NCBI GenBank assembly: GCA_002633005.1
Contig: NMRA01000092.1
Coordinates: forward strand, 71,419-135,418
Length of the DNA: 64,000 nt
Reading direction: 5' to 3'
Origin: Phoronis australis
Lineage: Eukaryota > Phoronida > Phoronidae
This document shows positions 10,158-24,600 of this stretch, in pieces. The notes beneath the pieces are model-generated. The model worked only from the letters and a program-made list of their open reading frames with translations. It was not told the origin of the DNA and searched no databases. The position numbers and the translations under genes are program-made. The first letter of the stretch is position 1, and every line of letters starts with the position of its first letter.

Positions 10158-13014
10158 CTTCATATTACAGGCTGAGCGTTGCTGTATGTTGCATTTCTAT
10201 TTAATTTCACCAAGCAATCACAGAGATAAGGAATTAGAGTGCAAGTTCCACTTTAAAATCCATAATGGATCAGGGCACTGTGGTCAACTATAGAAGTTTT
10301 TGCAAATGTCTCACCACTTATCGCTGAAATGTTCTCCTGGGGCTTTATTGGCTTAAAATCACTATTGATGTTTCCGAGAGAGTTCCCAGGGGGCCCTTTC
10401 TGAAATCCCTGGTAGCCGTCAGTTGCACATGACAAGTATCAGTGATTGTTACTTTATGAAAGTCTTCTGTTTGATTGAGGTTTGCTGCTTCAATTGTCTC
10501 GCTGCTAGCTTCATTATGGGAAAGGTTGACTAAGCTCGCTTTGTAGCTGTGATTAAATTAATAAGTAGAATCTGGTATTGAGAGCTGTTGTTTCATACAC
10601 TTTCTTGTAAGATCTATCCTTGTTTACATGGTCTCCTGTGATCAGCGCTTTACTATATCGTTTGATATTCGTATAGAGAAATATTTTTCGTGATCTTTAT
10701 TACTGTTATGTAATTTTGTAACATGATGTAAATAGACGGAATTGGGATTAGTGGTCTGTTTCATAAGTTTTGCCTGATGCTCAAACTTGACAACTGCAGA
10801 ATAAAGGTTTAGCTATTAAGATCTCATCAGTGTCTAGAAATAATTTATAGAAATTATTTTAGTAACTTGCTGTTACGTGTATATCCTCAAATGAGATTAT
10901 TTTTTTCCGAAATAGTTGTGTGAAACGTAAGACCAAATTTCTGACTTCATCTTGCTCAAGTGCCTAGAAATTTAAATATTTTTCTGAGTGTTGTGCCACA
11001 ACTTTTCACGAACCAGACCCCAGTTCTTTCTATTGTAGTAATGAATTTAGACAATCCACAGTGCAGCGTGTTTAGAACTCTATGAAACAGGTTGCCAGTC
11101 TTTTTATTATTATGACTGAAATGAAATGTGAGATGAAAATAGGAAACCAACACTTTTTGGTTTTGTTTGTACGTAAAAGTACAAAATTAATCCCCTATCT
11201 GCCTGCAACAACAGACACGTCCACCCTACACTGCTTCACATTTATCCAGTCAACGTTCGCTGATTGAGCAGTGGATTTGTATTTATTCTGAATAACCCAC
11301 AAAACGTCTTTCTCGTGGCAAAGTGAGATAACTGTTTTGATATTTTGATAACGGGGTTCTTTTTTGCAGTCTTTGTATAAAGTGTGTGTTTTTGCTTCTC
11401 TCTGGTCTAGGGTGCACAATCTTGCTTCGCAGAAATAGACCTTTTGATGGATAGAACGAGATGTTTTTGAGGAAAGCTCTATACTACGGTTGTGTTTTCA
11501 TTATATACCCTGTTGGAAATGAATTTAGTATCAGTGGCGTAACCTAAGGCAAAACTGGATCAGATTCACATACCTCCAGAACAACATAAATGCATTTTTT
11601 TAAACCTCAAAGGAGATTTTTATATTTTCTAGATGCATTATATGGGTATGTAGCCTCAGACTTTCTACAAAAGGTCATAATTGATTTGCATATGCATCAT
11701 TTGGAGAAAAGTCAAATTGATATGCCTTTAAACAAGTAAAACTGGCAATGACTGCGTATCGGAACGAAGCGTTGATAATAGTTGAATATAACATACCCAC
11801 ATTATGAAGTCCAGTTGTCTCATTGTTACTTAGTCGCGAACTAAATTGTTATTGTTATTGTTACAGAAATGTTTCTGCCAATACATGTGAATTTTAATAG
11901 AAAAGTAGTGATTACATTTACATATGACATGAGTGAATTAAAATGTGTATAATTCTGGCTTAGTTTTAAACTGTCGCAAACTTGTGAAGACGTTGATTGT
12001 ATTACAACTGTTGTAGCAGCTGTAGTCGGTGAAAACATTTGTTGATCAGCTTACTGATTGGGATGAATATTAAAGTTTGTATAATTGTTTAATTATGGAA
12101 TGGTTGTTTTTGTTTGAAGTGTCTGCCACCAGGTGGGGTAGTTTGTTGGTCTGCAGTAAGGCACTTGAATTCGCATTGAAACACTTGTGTCTCTTAAAAT
12201 CTGTGAGTACCGTACTATGTAAGTATACCTTTGCTCGTGAACAACACAAGGTGATCTTGGTTCATTTTAGTAAATTATGCGAGAATGAGTCGTCCAGGAC
12301 ACGCATCAGTTTCAAATCAAAGATTTTTGAATAGAATTACGAGTTTTGTGGAAAAATTTTCAATTCTTGGCACAACCCAAGATGATAGATCTCTGGTACA
12401 ACGCTTATTCACTCCGTGCACACTTTGGTGGTGCTACAAAAATGGTTGTTGTGCATTGTTCAGGACACCAGGCTTCGTTTTAGCTTCAACGCAAACGTGA
12501 AAGCATTCTTGTAAAAAACATGCAGAATCATTATAGTTTGGACACGACGCCTCGTTTTCAAGCATAATGGCGAAGCCGTGCAAGTTGTAAATAGCACTGA
12601 CCAGAAGGAAATGTGTATGCAGTGGATTGTGTGAAATCCACTCAACAGGTGGCGAGACCATCTTGTCCACGAGTCAGCTCACCTGTAACTGCCAAACAGA
12701 AATCAACAGCATTCCGCGAGTCCGCCCAAAAATTGTTCGGCAAAGAGACAATTGCTAGAAAAGGAAGTAGAAGAAATGGCGCTCAGTTGCTTTTGTTGAC
12801 AGATGACGTCACGTTTTTCTTCCTAAAATACTGCATGTAGATATAATCTGACTGGATCTAAGTAAGATAATATACGAACTAGTGGGGGCTTACAAAATAA
12901 ATGATGCGAAATCAATCACAAATCAGATGACACGTGAACCACGGCCGGCTATAAGGTAGTGAGAAGGGTGTCACATTGGTTTCCAATTACCCAGGTCTAT
13001 CGTTCGTTTGCAGA

Positions 13015-13122
13015 GTTCAGTAAAGCTAGGACCTAGCTAAAAAGCAAGACTTCGTGAGATGTTGCCTTGTATTTTAAATGAGAACACGTGATTTTGGCTA
13101 GGACCTCTCTAAAATCTAGGAG
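13015..13122. repeat. CTAGGACCT palindromic repeat, copy 1
   Basis: It starts cagtaaagctaggacctagc and contains a cacgtgattttggctaggacc stretch. It is homologous to 59976-60110, which ends in the inverted form aggtcctagcgttactg. Probably a small MITE. Confidence 0.5.
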
Positions 13123-13448
13123 TGAATGTCCCACCTAAAATGTGACCCACAGACCAGATCATGTCTGTTACATGTTTGCAACAACATCTCGTCCACCTTG
13201 TCAGGACAAAGCCAAAACTATAATTTCTTAACTTAATATTTTTATTCTACATTACATAATTCTAAACACACGCACACCTACCAGGTAATATTAAAACATT
13301 TCAAATGAAAAGCATTCATTAAACATGTACTACCTCGGTTCTTCTACCTCGGCATAAATTACGCAATTAGGACCAGTACAAATTAAACAATGACATAACA
13401 CGTTCAAAAATGAAACTTGCCTTATTGCTGATACGTTCCGTTCCGTGC

Positions 13449-13705
13449 AATAACAGACAGTAATTCCTCACTTACTTAGCACACAACATGGTCGACAAGT
13501 GAAATCCTATTTTGCTAGATTTCTCCACATCATTAAAGATTAAGAACATATAAATTTATTTCAAGCACGATTTGCTGCCTGTAGATGTCATAACACATTT
13601 GCTAAAGTTCCCATTGTTTACAAAAAGGGAGTTGCCATTGAAAAGATGGAAAAATGACCATTTTGTTAATTATTATTGTATGAAACAAGTGCAGAATCGC
13701 TGTAG
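13449..13705 (+). mobile_element. GGTAATT-family MITE
   Basis: Forward copy beginning gtaattcctcacttactta, then catggtcgacaagtgaaat, and ending in the ttaattattattgta region. It shares the gtagatgtcataa internal block with the copies at 6784 and 7388. Confidence 0.55.
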
Positions 13706-16301
13706 GTCTCACATGGCAAATTACCATATGGCACATGGGACAAACAACCAAGAGACTTCTGGAACACTACGGGGGAGAAATATTTTGCACATTTGACCTG
13801 AAATTCCTTCCACATTCTGTTCAAAACGCATCTGCCTCCAATTAAAATGGCATTAAACCCATGTTAAAAAACAAGATTTTATTTAGGCCATCACTATGAA
13901 ATTGGCCTAGTCTTGTTCCTTAACTCAGTTTAGAAGCGAGCTCAGGAAGATTTACTGATAGTTAATTTTTTTGCAGAAGAAATAATGAAATGTCAAGTCT
14001 TTTGTAGCCCGGAAATCGTTCCTCCATTCTGATTAAAGACTGGTTTGATACCACTTTTACAGCGGAAAGTAGCCCAACTCAAAATCTGATTTTTGACAGA
14101 AAACATGGGTTTAATCTTGTTTTAAAGCCACATGGTAAAAAATCCTAAACTTCAAGCTGGAATAAAATAATCAAGTTTGTGGTGGAGCAACTATGTTCAA
14201 CACAGCCCACAGTGTACAAACGTGTGAGCAAAGGACGGCTGGCTTGCTGTATTAAAATTATGGCGTATATAGACATTCTTTCCAGATACTGGTACATAAT
14301 GTATACATTTGTATATTTGCTTTGCATCATGGTATATTTATATAAAACCCTGGTTCTACTACACTTATCCTTCTTCTCCAGTACTTGACTTAATGATTGT
14401 AAATTGAGGCATGGAGACTCCAGTGTCTTGCCTGTGCTTATTTAAACTGGGAAAATAAAAATATATAGAACTTCTCAATTCATCTCTGCCTCTATTGTTG
14501 TACAGAACCTTATCCACAGGTATGTGCATACAACCAAATATCCTGAAAAGTCTAACATATAAAACTCGGAGTGTATTTTCTGAAAGTAGAAAAAACAACA
14601 GAATTTGATTTTTGTCAATTTGCCATTGGTTGAGTCACATAGCCCTGCATTTTTCTTAATATTTGGTATAAAAAAGGTACATTTACAACATTTACATCAA
14701 AATACTGTCATCTATAACTAACATGATCAAATTTTGCTAAAAAAGTTCAAGATGAAATCTCAAAAATAACCATGTCAAAATTTTATAAACCATCTTTTAG
14801 ATTTATACAACTTGATTTTTTTCAGTACAAAACAAGTCCTAAATTTGGATAGCTCCTCTTGCAAAATGGAGCGTTTTAAAAACAATTTCAAACCACGTTT
14901 TGGAGAAAAATACGCAAAGCATAGTATCTGAAAGTTTCATTAGAATCCGATCACTCATGTCTGAAATATAACACTCCAAAGTTTGCTAAATTTGGACAAA
15001 CCTCTAAGGTCCTACATAAACTGAAATGAGTTTTACAGTGAAAGCTCCTAAATACCAATACAAGAAACTATCCCAACCCACTTCTTTGATCATCTGGTCA
15101 CTTAAAAAGACCACTTCACAACATAGCCATTGATAACCACTTACAATAATTTAATGCATTTATAGTAAAGAGGAATATTATTCAAAATTCTGCATCCGAA
15201 GAACTAGGAAGATTTAACAATACCACACAGCATAAGAGAGACTTCTATTGGCCGACAATTATCTATGGTGTTGTTGCACAAATGAATGTCACAAAATGGT
15301 GTTCACAAGCACTTCATGGCCACCGAGCATCTGTTGAAAAGGACATTGCTTTCAGCCACATACATAAATTTGAAATGCAGTAAAAGACAAAGTAATCGCA
15401 CTCAATACTGTTTTCTTGTCGAGACGAATAACTCTGTTAACATCAAAAATTACCGGTAATAACAATTAGGGAGGCAAAATTCAAATTACAGAGTGGCTTA
15501 ACTACCTTACTAACTTTCCTGTCAAATCCCCTTCATTCTCAGTCACAAGGGAAGACTACTTGACAACAAATTCGACGTCTGCCCAGCTGTCCTTACGCAG
15601 AATTCCACATCATTTTGCCTGAATACTTTTGGCTTGCACTGTATGCCTAGAAGTTCGCATGTCCAATTTTGGATGACCACGCTGTGGACCAAACAAAGTT
15701 GGTCGATTGCTCCAGCAACTAGATTATCCGCTACAAACTTGATTAATACTGGTTAAAAAGCTGACCGTTCTGAGATGACCTCATCACCTTGGTATGTGAC
15801 TTGAAAATATACAAGCACCTGTGTCACAACTGGATCTCTAGCTATGTTCAACATGTTCTCAACCTTAACAAATACCATCTAACTCTTATAAATATGGACT
15901 GACAGAGTGCTAGACTCCAACTGCGAATGATTAGAACAATGTTGGCAATGAATAAGCACCATTCCATTTTCTTGTTAAGTGCACTTCACTTACAATTTAA
16001 AAAGATACAATCTATATAAAACCGTGAAAATGTATAGAAATATGAAGACATAAAAATTAACAAGACAACTCCAATGTACAACCTTTATGCCACACATACA
16101 TGTAGATACTGATAAGTAAAGAAAAATCTGGATAATCAGGGAAATTCGGCTGATTATACGAAAATGTGAACTGCATACAGCAAGCGAATTTGCAAGGTCG
16201 TTTCGTCTCCTGGTAGTGCTCAAGAGGTCAAGAGGCAACTAAGATCAAAAGGATAATTTTACCAATGTGGACTTTTCAGAATGAATCAACTCATTACATA
16301 C

Positions 16302-16539
16302 GGTAATTCTTCACTTATTTAGCACACTATATTGATGATAAGTGAAATACTATTTTATCAAATTCTTTCACAAAAATAAAGATTGACAAAACGTTAGTCT
16401 GTTGCTAGCATAGTTTGTCATATCATACAACATTTGGTAACGGTTTCAATACTTGTAGCAAAAGTAATCACAAAATGACAAACCGAAAATGACAATTTTG
16501 TCAATTATTTTTGTGCAAAATAAGTAGTAAAGAGTTACC
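16302..16539 (+). mobile_element. GGTAATT-family MITE, near full length
   Basis: Starts ggtaattcttcacttattt and ends taagtagtaaagagttacc, which are inverted-repeat termini of about 20 bases with mismatches. At 238 bases with both termini present, it serves as a reference copy for the family. Confidence 0.65.
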
Positions 16540-17403
16540 GTAGAGACAGAGTGTGGTGGAAATCAATGACAAGACTTTACAGTAACTGAAAATTTTCCAT
16601 AGTAATTTTTGGTGAAAACGGTAGCGAAGCATAGGATTATTTTTCACAAGGTGACCATTGAAAAGGTTGCTCTTCACAAATATGACGACATTGAGCAGTA
16701 CATTTAAGAATGGAAGTCCCCCTCCCATAAAAAAAAAATCATGACAGACTGCATATGAGACGCTTAAAGATTTACAAGCAAGTTTTATGTCAGTAAAATT
16801 TGTATACCAAATATGTATGCATCCTCAAACACCAAAAATCTAATGAACAAACTGTTCATCAGTTAGAATATTATTGACAAATTACCAACCCTAGGCTTTT
16901 TCTTAATTAATTAAAAGGCACAAAACTGTATCTATGCACCTTTCTGATTTTGCCTTAGTTGCATTTGTAAAACTCTTAAAGTAACTGCGCATGCAGAACC
17001 ACGAACAAGTTCACAATACTAGAAGAAAAACAACACTGCACGTGTTGTCTGCCCTTGTGTATAATGATATGTAGCACTCCATCATAAACAAATAGGAAAA
17101 TATCTTTCAGTACATCAATACACAAGATTGCATAGCGACATACAAGACTAAACTTGTCTGCGTTAACGCCCAAGGTGCAAGAATTGGGAAATTGCAAAAA
17201 CAGGGAATAGGCATTAAGTTTGAAAATCTCCGGGATGGCATTTAGCCGATCAAGGGCATTAACCCGGACAAGTTCAGTAATAATGTATGCAGACTGTGTA
17301 GTCAATATTTATGGTCGTAGTGATATGTAGCATCCTATTTTAAACAAAACTCGAAAATATCTCACAATGCCCCCAGTGCACAAAACTGCAATTTACGTAA
17401 CAA

Positions 17404-18684
17404 TTAGCACAGAGATTCCTCTCTAGGACATTTATCTATTAACTTTGCATTTGTACCTCGCTTTTCCAGTGTCAAATTTTGGACTTGTGATTCAAGAACT
17501 TTATTCTTATGCATCATTTGAACGTAGTTTGACTGCAGCTGCTTCTGATAGCGAATCACTTTGTCCTTTTCTTCCAGCCATTGAAGCCGTTCATTTTCAA
17601 ATAGCTCCCGCTGTTGTTTTATCTCACGATTACGCGATTCTAGTTCCTCTTTCAGACGTCTGCTGCCCGTGTCATTGTGTTCAGATGCAACACCAGATGT
17701 CTCACTATGTGATGTCACGTCACTCTTTTCCAGGCGAGACAGCCGTTCCTCGGCAACACTCAGTTCCTTCTGAAGTTGTTTGACTAGACTTTCTTTGGCA
17801 ACCAGATCATCTTTGGCTTTCAATAGTTGGTCCTTAAACAAAGCACAGTCTTGGTTACACGAATCAACTTTGGTTTGTGAATCGCACAATTTCTCTTTCA
17901 AAATTGTCACTTCATTGCATTTTTCACTCAGGAGTGTATTAGCCTGATCTCTTTGAACAGCTGCAGTCTTCAAATCTTCACTTATTCGAGCCAACTGGTC
18001 TCCCATGTTCTCTTTAGTGTGCTTAACCAACTGCAAGTCAGTCTGCAGCTTCTCTTTATCCTGCTGAAGTTTATAAACTTGAAGCTGGAAGGCCTGTTCC
18101 ATTTTATAAGCATCCTGTTGTTGGATATTCAGTCGACGCTGAAAATCAGCACTTAAATCCTGGATTTCCATTTGCCACATGTGATATTTTTCTTCTGCGA
18201 CTTGAAAAATAACGCGTTCGTTGTGTTCCATGGTCTCCCGTAGATGCATGATTTCTGCATCCTTTTCTCGTAGTATCATTTCCAGTTCACTGACACCAGA
18301 GTCACTAGGGGATGGTGTTTGCATGTAACCAGCCACGTGATTGGAGGATACTAGTCCAGGATTGGAAGAGTTTTTCGACTCTGGCCTATCACATGGTGCT
18401 TTAGAATCAACACTGGCAAAGCTGACAGTAGCTTCATGATGATCCAGCTGCAGAGACGCAACAGAAACTTGAGAGACAATAGATGCACTATGGCTTCCCT
18501 GAGATAAGTATCCGTCGTCGTGGCTGGTCGACTTATAGCCACCATCTTGAGAATTTGACTTGACACTAGCTGGTCGACTGCTGGACTCATCACCAGACGG
18601 ATGTGCTGGTGAACTCACGTAACTGTTTGGCCTTGGGAGAACAGGCTTGAACGCAATTGGCCTGAGAACCACTTGATCTTGTGA
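17404..18684 (-). CDS. LZTS-like gene, terminal exon (Fez1 coiled coil)
   Basis: The acceptor atattttcag ends above 18684. The exon opens SQDQVVLRPIAFKPVLPR and runs 426 codons to TAG. It carries the whole conserved region of the family, from the RPxxFKP motif through the coiled coil to the C-terminal signature, on one exon. Heptads of Leu, Met and Val interrupted by a Ser/Thr/His-rich hinge (SDVTSHSETSG) suggest two coiled-coil blocks. There is no convincing AATAAA close downstream, so the 3' UTR end is unresolved. Confidence 0.85.
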   Translation of the reverse strand, partial: SQDQVVLRPIAFKPVLPRPNSYVSSPAHPSGDESSSRPASVKSNSQDGGYKSTSHDDGYLSQGSHSASIVSQVSVASLQLDHHEATVSFASVDSKAPCDRPESKNSSNPGLVSSNHVAGYMQTPSPSDSGVSELEMILREKDAEIMHLRETMEHNERVIFQVAEEKYHMWQMEIQDLSADFQRRLNIQQQDAYKMEQAFQLQVYKLQQDKEKLQTDLQLVKHTKENMGDQLARISEDLKTAAVQRDQANTLLSEKCNEVTILKEKLCDSQTKVDSCNQDCALFKDQLLKAKDDLVAKESLVKQLQKELSVAEERLSRLEKSDVTSHSETSGVASEHNDTGSRRLKEELESRNREIKQQRELFENERLQWLEEKDKVIRYQKQLQSNYVQMMHKNKVLESQVQNLTLEKRGTNAKLIDKCPREESLC

Positions 18685-21600
18685 CTGAAAATATAAAGGT
18701 TATTTTCACTAAATCAGACTGTCATGTTATACCAAAGCACTGAAGTGACCCTTATTTGATGAAATTACGTGCTTCTCTGGGTTAATGCCCAGGCTGCATA
18801 AATTGGCAAATTCAAATAAGAGGGGTAGGGCATTAAGCCAAGCATAGCGTTTGCCGTAAAAACAAAATTTTTGAAAACTCAAGGATGGGCAATTTGTTTA
18901 TACAAATACCATTTTTGCACACAAGAACCATGATGAAATGCATTACCGATAAGATTTTCACTTCTGGTTCAGTAAAAAGTGGGTATTTTTCGTTCGAATA
19001 CGACAAGGTGCCACTGAACTAACTGTTTGTTACCCAAAGTGAGTTCAGTGTGTTTGGAGCTAAAATTCTAACGAGATGAACATTTCGATAGACACTAAAA
19101 CTACTGCATCGTAGAACTTGTGGGGCTAGCACTAATCTGAGCACCGGTATAACAGTGAGAACTGTGGGCGTGGCAAAATACGAGTGTTAACCCCGACAAA
19201 AAAGGCTTTGGAGATAAATGTGGATGACAATTACCATAACGACGATGACAAAAGGTAATGAAACTGATTAAAAACATAAAAACTCTGAAAGAAATGGATG
19301 CAGGATGTCAAAGACGATAAAACAAAGTGTGACAACAAAAATGATAAACTAAAGGTTTAATTTTGGAGTCGGACAAGGTTTGATCACCACTGTAGAATAT
19401 ATGGTAATTCTCAACAACATGCCAGAAACATTAAAAAAAAAATTAAATTTCTCAATATAGACAGATGATATTGAAATATTTCATAATTTTTGTACTGCAC
19501 AGATGTCAAAAAAAAAACATTTTCAGCAATGTAATCACATCAGAAAAACAACCATAATGGCAATCATTTTGGGCAAAATTAGTGAAAAATGACAGGTGGT
19601 AAAAGGAAGATCAGGTTGATGACTCACAACATTCAGCTCCATGTATATTATAATGGTGTCAATGTACACAAAATCACAATGGGGTGGTTACATACTGTCT
19701 CCAGCTAGTAAACACACTGATTCTACATAGCAACATGAAACTGTCACAGCTGCTGGCTAAACACATGTAAACAAAAACAACATTATCTCTGGAAGGACTT
19801 TTTACAGTTTGGTTTAGCAATCTAGTTTTGCTCTCCAACTTCACAAGTGCTGAATAAAGATTTAGCCATTAAAATTACCGGTAAGAGCGCATCACATAGA
19901 CATTATCTCTGTAATTAGCAGTAATGCGAATATTGTCAGAGACTGTACTTTTGCTCAACTGAAATTTGTTTTTCAGAAATGGTTAACTGGAGCATAAGAC
20001 AAAATATCTGTCTGTAGTTAAGTCACTTTTAATGAAACTGACCCCCTGACCCCCTGACATTATAAAGAACTGGCAGCTTCTTTATTCCTCAAGACCATGC
20101 TTAGGGCGCATAAAGTGACCCCAACATGACAAGTCAACTTGCTAATCTCAAGGAATAACAAACCGGTAGTTCTTTTCAAGCTCAAAATCGCGCTTAATTT
20201 CACTAAGGAACAATTTGAGACCAATTTGACAGTGGTTAGTGGTCTGAATCAAAATTTGTTTTTTGTGACAGCTAGCAGATTTAAGAATTTTGCCGGAGCA
20301 CATCATGGACCACGGGTCTAATCTTATGCTCAAATGAAATTATATATGACATTTTCCATTCAAGATAAATATTCGTGGTTTACCTAGACGACAGTATAGT
20401 CCTAGACTGAACATCATGACCCCAGCATTGATATTGTAAGTCAAGAGTCTGAACTCCAAATGTCAAGTTTTTACTCCTTCAAATCTAGGGGTCACCAAGT
20501 GCACCCATGGACCAGACGCACATTAGCTTATATCGTAACATACCGGAGCACAGAAAAACGCACAATTATCTGGATTTTGTGTCAAGTAAAGTTCTACTTT
20601 AAGTACAAAAACTTCAGGCCCTATTCTCTCCATTTACACTAACCATCTGGACAACATTCGTGGGTGTTGTGCCCACTTATGTGTTAGCCACCAAGAGTTA
20701 GTGAAGCAAGCACAACTAGACTGCCTTCAACTACAGGGCCAAGGAACGATTCAATGTCAGGACCCGATTAATTCTCATGTTTGGCACATTGCCCACCTCC
20801 AAAATGTTTGCTTGTAGACACCCTTGTTTGGTTTATCACCAAACCTCAATTACTATGAGCAGGGCTTCAGTGGGAGCACTCGTATCTTTGTGAATTCTCG
20901 TCTCACAGGAATTCAAGCACACAAAATGTAACAAAATCCCTTATACTTGAGTAATAAAACTGTCCGAGTTAGAGCAGCATTTTGCCATTTTTGGGTAAGA
21001 AAATTCTTGTACTTTCCTACAATGTCATATTACCCGAGTCCCACATGTTTACCCAAGTGACCGTCCGTGTAAAGGCTTACCCCTTGCCTTCTCCAAAACT
21101 TTATTTTAATTGCCCTTACTCGGTACAACGTTCAACCTCAGATTTTTTGTTAAATAATTTCAGAGCCCCTTGGCATTAACCCGACAGGTATGGCAAATAA
21201 GCTGATGGGACCTCTGAATCCAGTAGTAGACTTTGTAAACATTACAGTCAAAGAACAAAGCTGGTTGTCAAACAGAGCGATCAACTGCTATCTTACGAAG
21301 AACAGTTGTAATCGCAGGTGATTGGCTAGAGTGTTTATGAGCCTGGCGGCTGTTTCTCTGCCCTGCATAATTACAAGGCTACCAAGACAACAAGAAACAT
21401 GCCCAGAAATACAACCCAAATGGTGTTGATAAACTTGACCTCATGGGGTTGATGTGTTTATAAGCGAGTGTTTCAGTAACTCAGTAACAAACCGGCCTTT
21501 GGGATAGATGTCCTTCCTTGAGATGGCGCTTGTGAGAAATTTCAATTCGAGAAAAATAACAGGTCAATTAATCATGCGCCAATTCTCAAAACCTAACTTT

Positions 21601-24600
21601 TGATTGGAACTACTCAACGGCATGACATCAGCCTTATCTTTTCTATTACAGAGTCAGATTAGAAATGAATTCAAGACTTGAGAAGAACTGACAGGTCACT
21701 ACTGCATCAGATCATGCCCCCAGTCTCTTGTAAGAGTAGGTTACAGTAGCCATCAATTTCTGCAGATTTATTGGAACCAATTTCGACTCAAACAAAGGAG
21801 AAAAACGTAACAACACTGCTTCGGAAGAGAAAATTATCTTAATAACAAAGTTGATGCATTTAACATCAGATCACGGTTTACACCAGCTTTAAAATCATCC
21901 TTGCTGCAGACCAACTCCTAATGTCTAATATCCCTTACGGTGGTGCATTAAAATACTTGCGCAATAATAGCCAGGTGCTAACTTGCACAGGATGAGAATT
22001 GAGAAGCACCTGCTGCAATGACTATTGATACAAGATTATTGAATTGAAAATGGACAGGTTTCAAAGGAAACAGTTATGCGTGCTGATAAAATATAATCTT
22101 AATCATTAGTCGATTTTGTGAGTGATTAGGCTAGAGATGTGACAAAACATCTGTTAAGTTAGAGCAATAACCATTCAAGATTGTCTAAAATACGCATTTT
22201 CCACCAAATGATTAAGGGCTTGTTATCAAATAGTTTGAGCCAGAAAGCAAAAGCACGGTAGCTTTAAGACAAGCAACAAATATTTCACATTTCAGTCTGT
22301 CTGCGTACTTTACTGAAGAGAGTCACTATAAATCGTTCACAATTTCTCCTCATTTTCCTCAGTTCAAAGAGGTGACTCCGCAACACCTGGTGACCTAACC
22401 TATGTACGCCAACACAAGGGAAAGCCAAGCTGACATTTCAAAGTTTGGCTAAAGTGTTTATCCATTCTAAATGTCACTGATTGAAGATATGAGGGGGATG
22501 GTCTGATAACAAGGAGTGAAGCAAAAAGTAGTAATGTATCTGAAAGAGTTGTCAGGAGCAATATAAATACAAACCATGCCCAAAATATAATAACTCTCCA
22601 CATATTTTGTACAAAAATAATTGCCAAAATCGTCATTTTTCTGTTTTTCAAAGTCTGATTACTAAAATAATGGAAATTAACTCGTATGTTATTTTGTGAC
22701 ATCTACATAGCACAAAACAAGTTGTTAATAGACTAAAAAGTGTTTACCGTAATCTTTATTTTTAAGGAAAAATTTGACAAGATAGAACTTCAATTGTCGG
22801 CAATATTGCACGCCAAATAAGTGAATAGTTATCGTATGTGATACATAACAAAGTACATTGTTGCTATAAAAACCAATAGAAGACTGTTTTCATTTGATCC
22901 AAGATCGCACAAAATCCTGCAAGTGGAAAGCGAGTGTTTCGTGGAACCTTACTAGCATAGACTAACTAGCAAAATGGCAGCCGCTCAAGTCAGTGATAGG
23001 TTGGCAAGGCTGGAATGTTGACTTATGGGATAGAATTGTCTGCTTGTAAGTGAAGATTTCTGGTCTTTATATTTATGGAGCATGGGACTGATCATACATT
23101 TACATGACAAGCAAATAAGTATCAATATTCATTCATAAAACTGAACTACCTACCAACTACACAGGTATTTTTATCAAGAAAATTTCAGTGTACGTGGTGC
23201 CAACGGATGATAAACGGTACAAATAAGCTTTGTTAGAATTTACTATATTCCATTATCGAAAATGGGAAGCAAATCTGTGGATCCCACGACACCAGGGGTC
23301 AATACACATTTGGTGTCTGTCTGGAGCTAAATCTACCATTATTAAATTACCACATTTTTGCCAACACAATGAACTATGGACCTAACCAAACACACGTGAT
23401 CTCAGCAGCATCCATCTCAGAGACTACCTTTGGCTAAAAAAATAATAGGCGGAAATTACCAGTTGAGCTTTCACAAGAAGAGAGCTGTTATTTTGATGGG
23501 GTTCAAAGCGCAGTTGGCAAATTAGAATACCTACCACATTACAGATTAAACAAAAAAGGTGTCCCAATACAGGAAGATTCACTGCTCATATGGCTGGATA
23601 TTTCACGGTCAAATTCGACCTTAAGGGAAACTGAGACATTCCAAATGTACACATCGCAATCCAAAATGGACGCTTCTCATGGTCAATTCCAGGTAAATTG
23701 CCCTCATTTCAGTGATTATGCAGTCAGAGTCTTGATGTAAGCCCAACATTGCCAACAGGATAAGCTAGACTTTCCTATAGTAAACACCCATATGGACATT
23801 CCAGTTTTAATATATTCAGTTTCATTGAGATACCTTAATACCACTATTGGGCCAAGAATGAGCGGGAAATCCATAGGTCAGATAAGGGAGAATGAGGGCT
23901 TGCAACGTGTGTCTTCCAAGCAGATGAAAACCGTAGACAATGTGTACATTTTCAATTGTTGTCCTTGACTCCTTGGGAAGTTTTGATCAGCTGTGCTAGC
24001 TTGTTGGCCATCTTCAATTGATGCATGGAATACGGCAATTCTTTAAGTATTTCGCACAAAAATAATTGCCAAAATTGACATTTGTCATAGGCTTGTAGCA
24101 AATAATGGGAAGATTACCAAATGTTCAACAGCATCTACACACTATAACTGAATTATAACAGGAGCAGTGAAAATGTGATAATGATAGACTAAAGTTTTCT
24201 CGACCTTAATCTCTATTATAGTTGTAAAAATGGCAAACATAAAATTTCAGTCTTCCATCATGAGTCAAATAGGAGAAGAGATACGAGCGAGCGGCCATGC
24301 CATCATTTTTAATGGCCATTGTCTGTCGTCTATACCTTTCAAGCTGGTGGTTACAACCCATGCAGAGGCAAGATTTCTTACATTTTGTAATCTTGCTCGA
24401 CCTAGCTTATCTCGTCTGGTTAAAGCTTCCAGGTTGTAGAGAAAATTAGAATGCAAAATTCTCAGACTCAAGGTAGAAATCAGAGTAAAGTCAAATGGAA
24501 GTCCAACACCTTGAGCCATGCACAACATGTTGGTTGTCTATTTCTGGTTTGGGTCAGTAGTGCGGGCAAAGCCCAGTGGTTAATCCTAGTAAAACACACT

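Larger units (their letters stand above)
7786..17403. other. Spacer between two convergent genes
   Basis: This region contains the 3' UTRs of the plus-strand adaptor and the minus-strand LZTS-like gene, and no exon I can support. Recognisable contents are repeats: a GAGACCA/CTTAAG composite around 8630-9000, a TA-flanked MITE at 10012-10157, a CTAGGACCT palindrome family member at 13015-13122, and GGTAATT-family elements at about 13450 and 16302. Open frames here are short, AT-rich and without domain character. Confidence 0.5.

Noticed and set aside
24230-24528. Overlapping ORFs on both strands (69 and 87 codons)
   Set aside because: They occur beside a MITE fragment within an intron, and neither has splice sites in phase with the LZTS exons.
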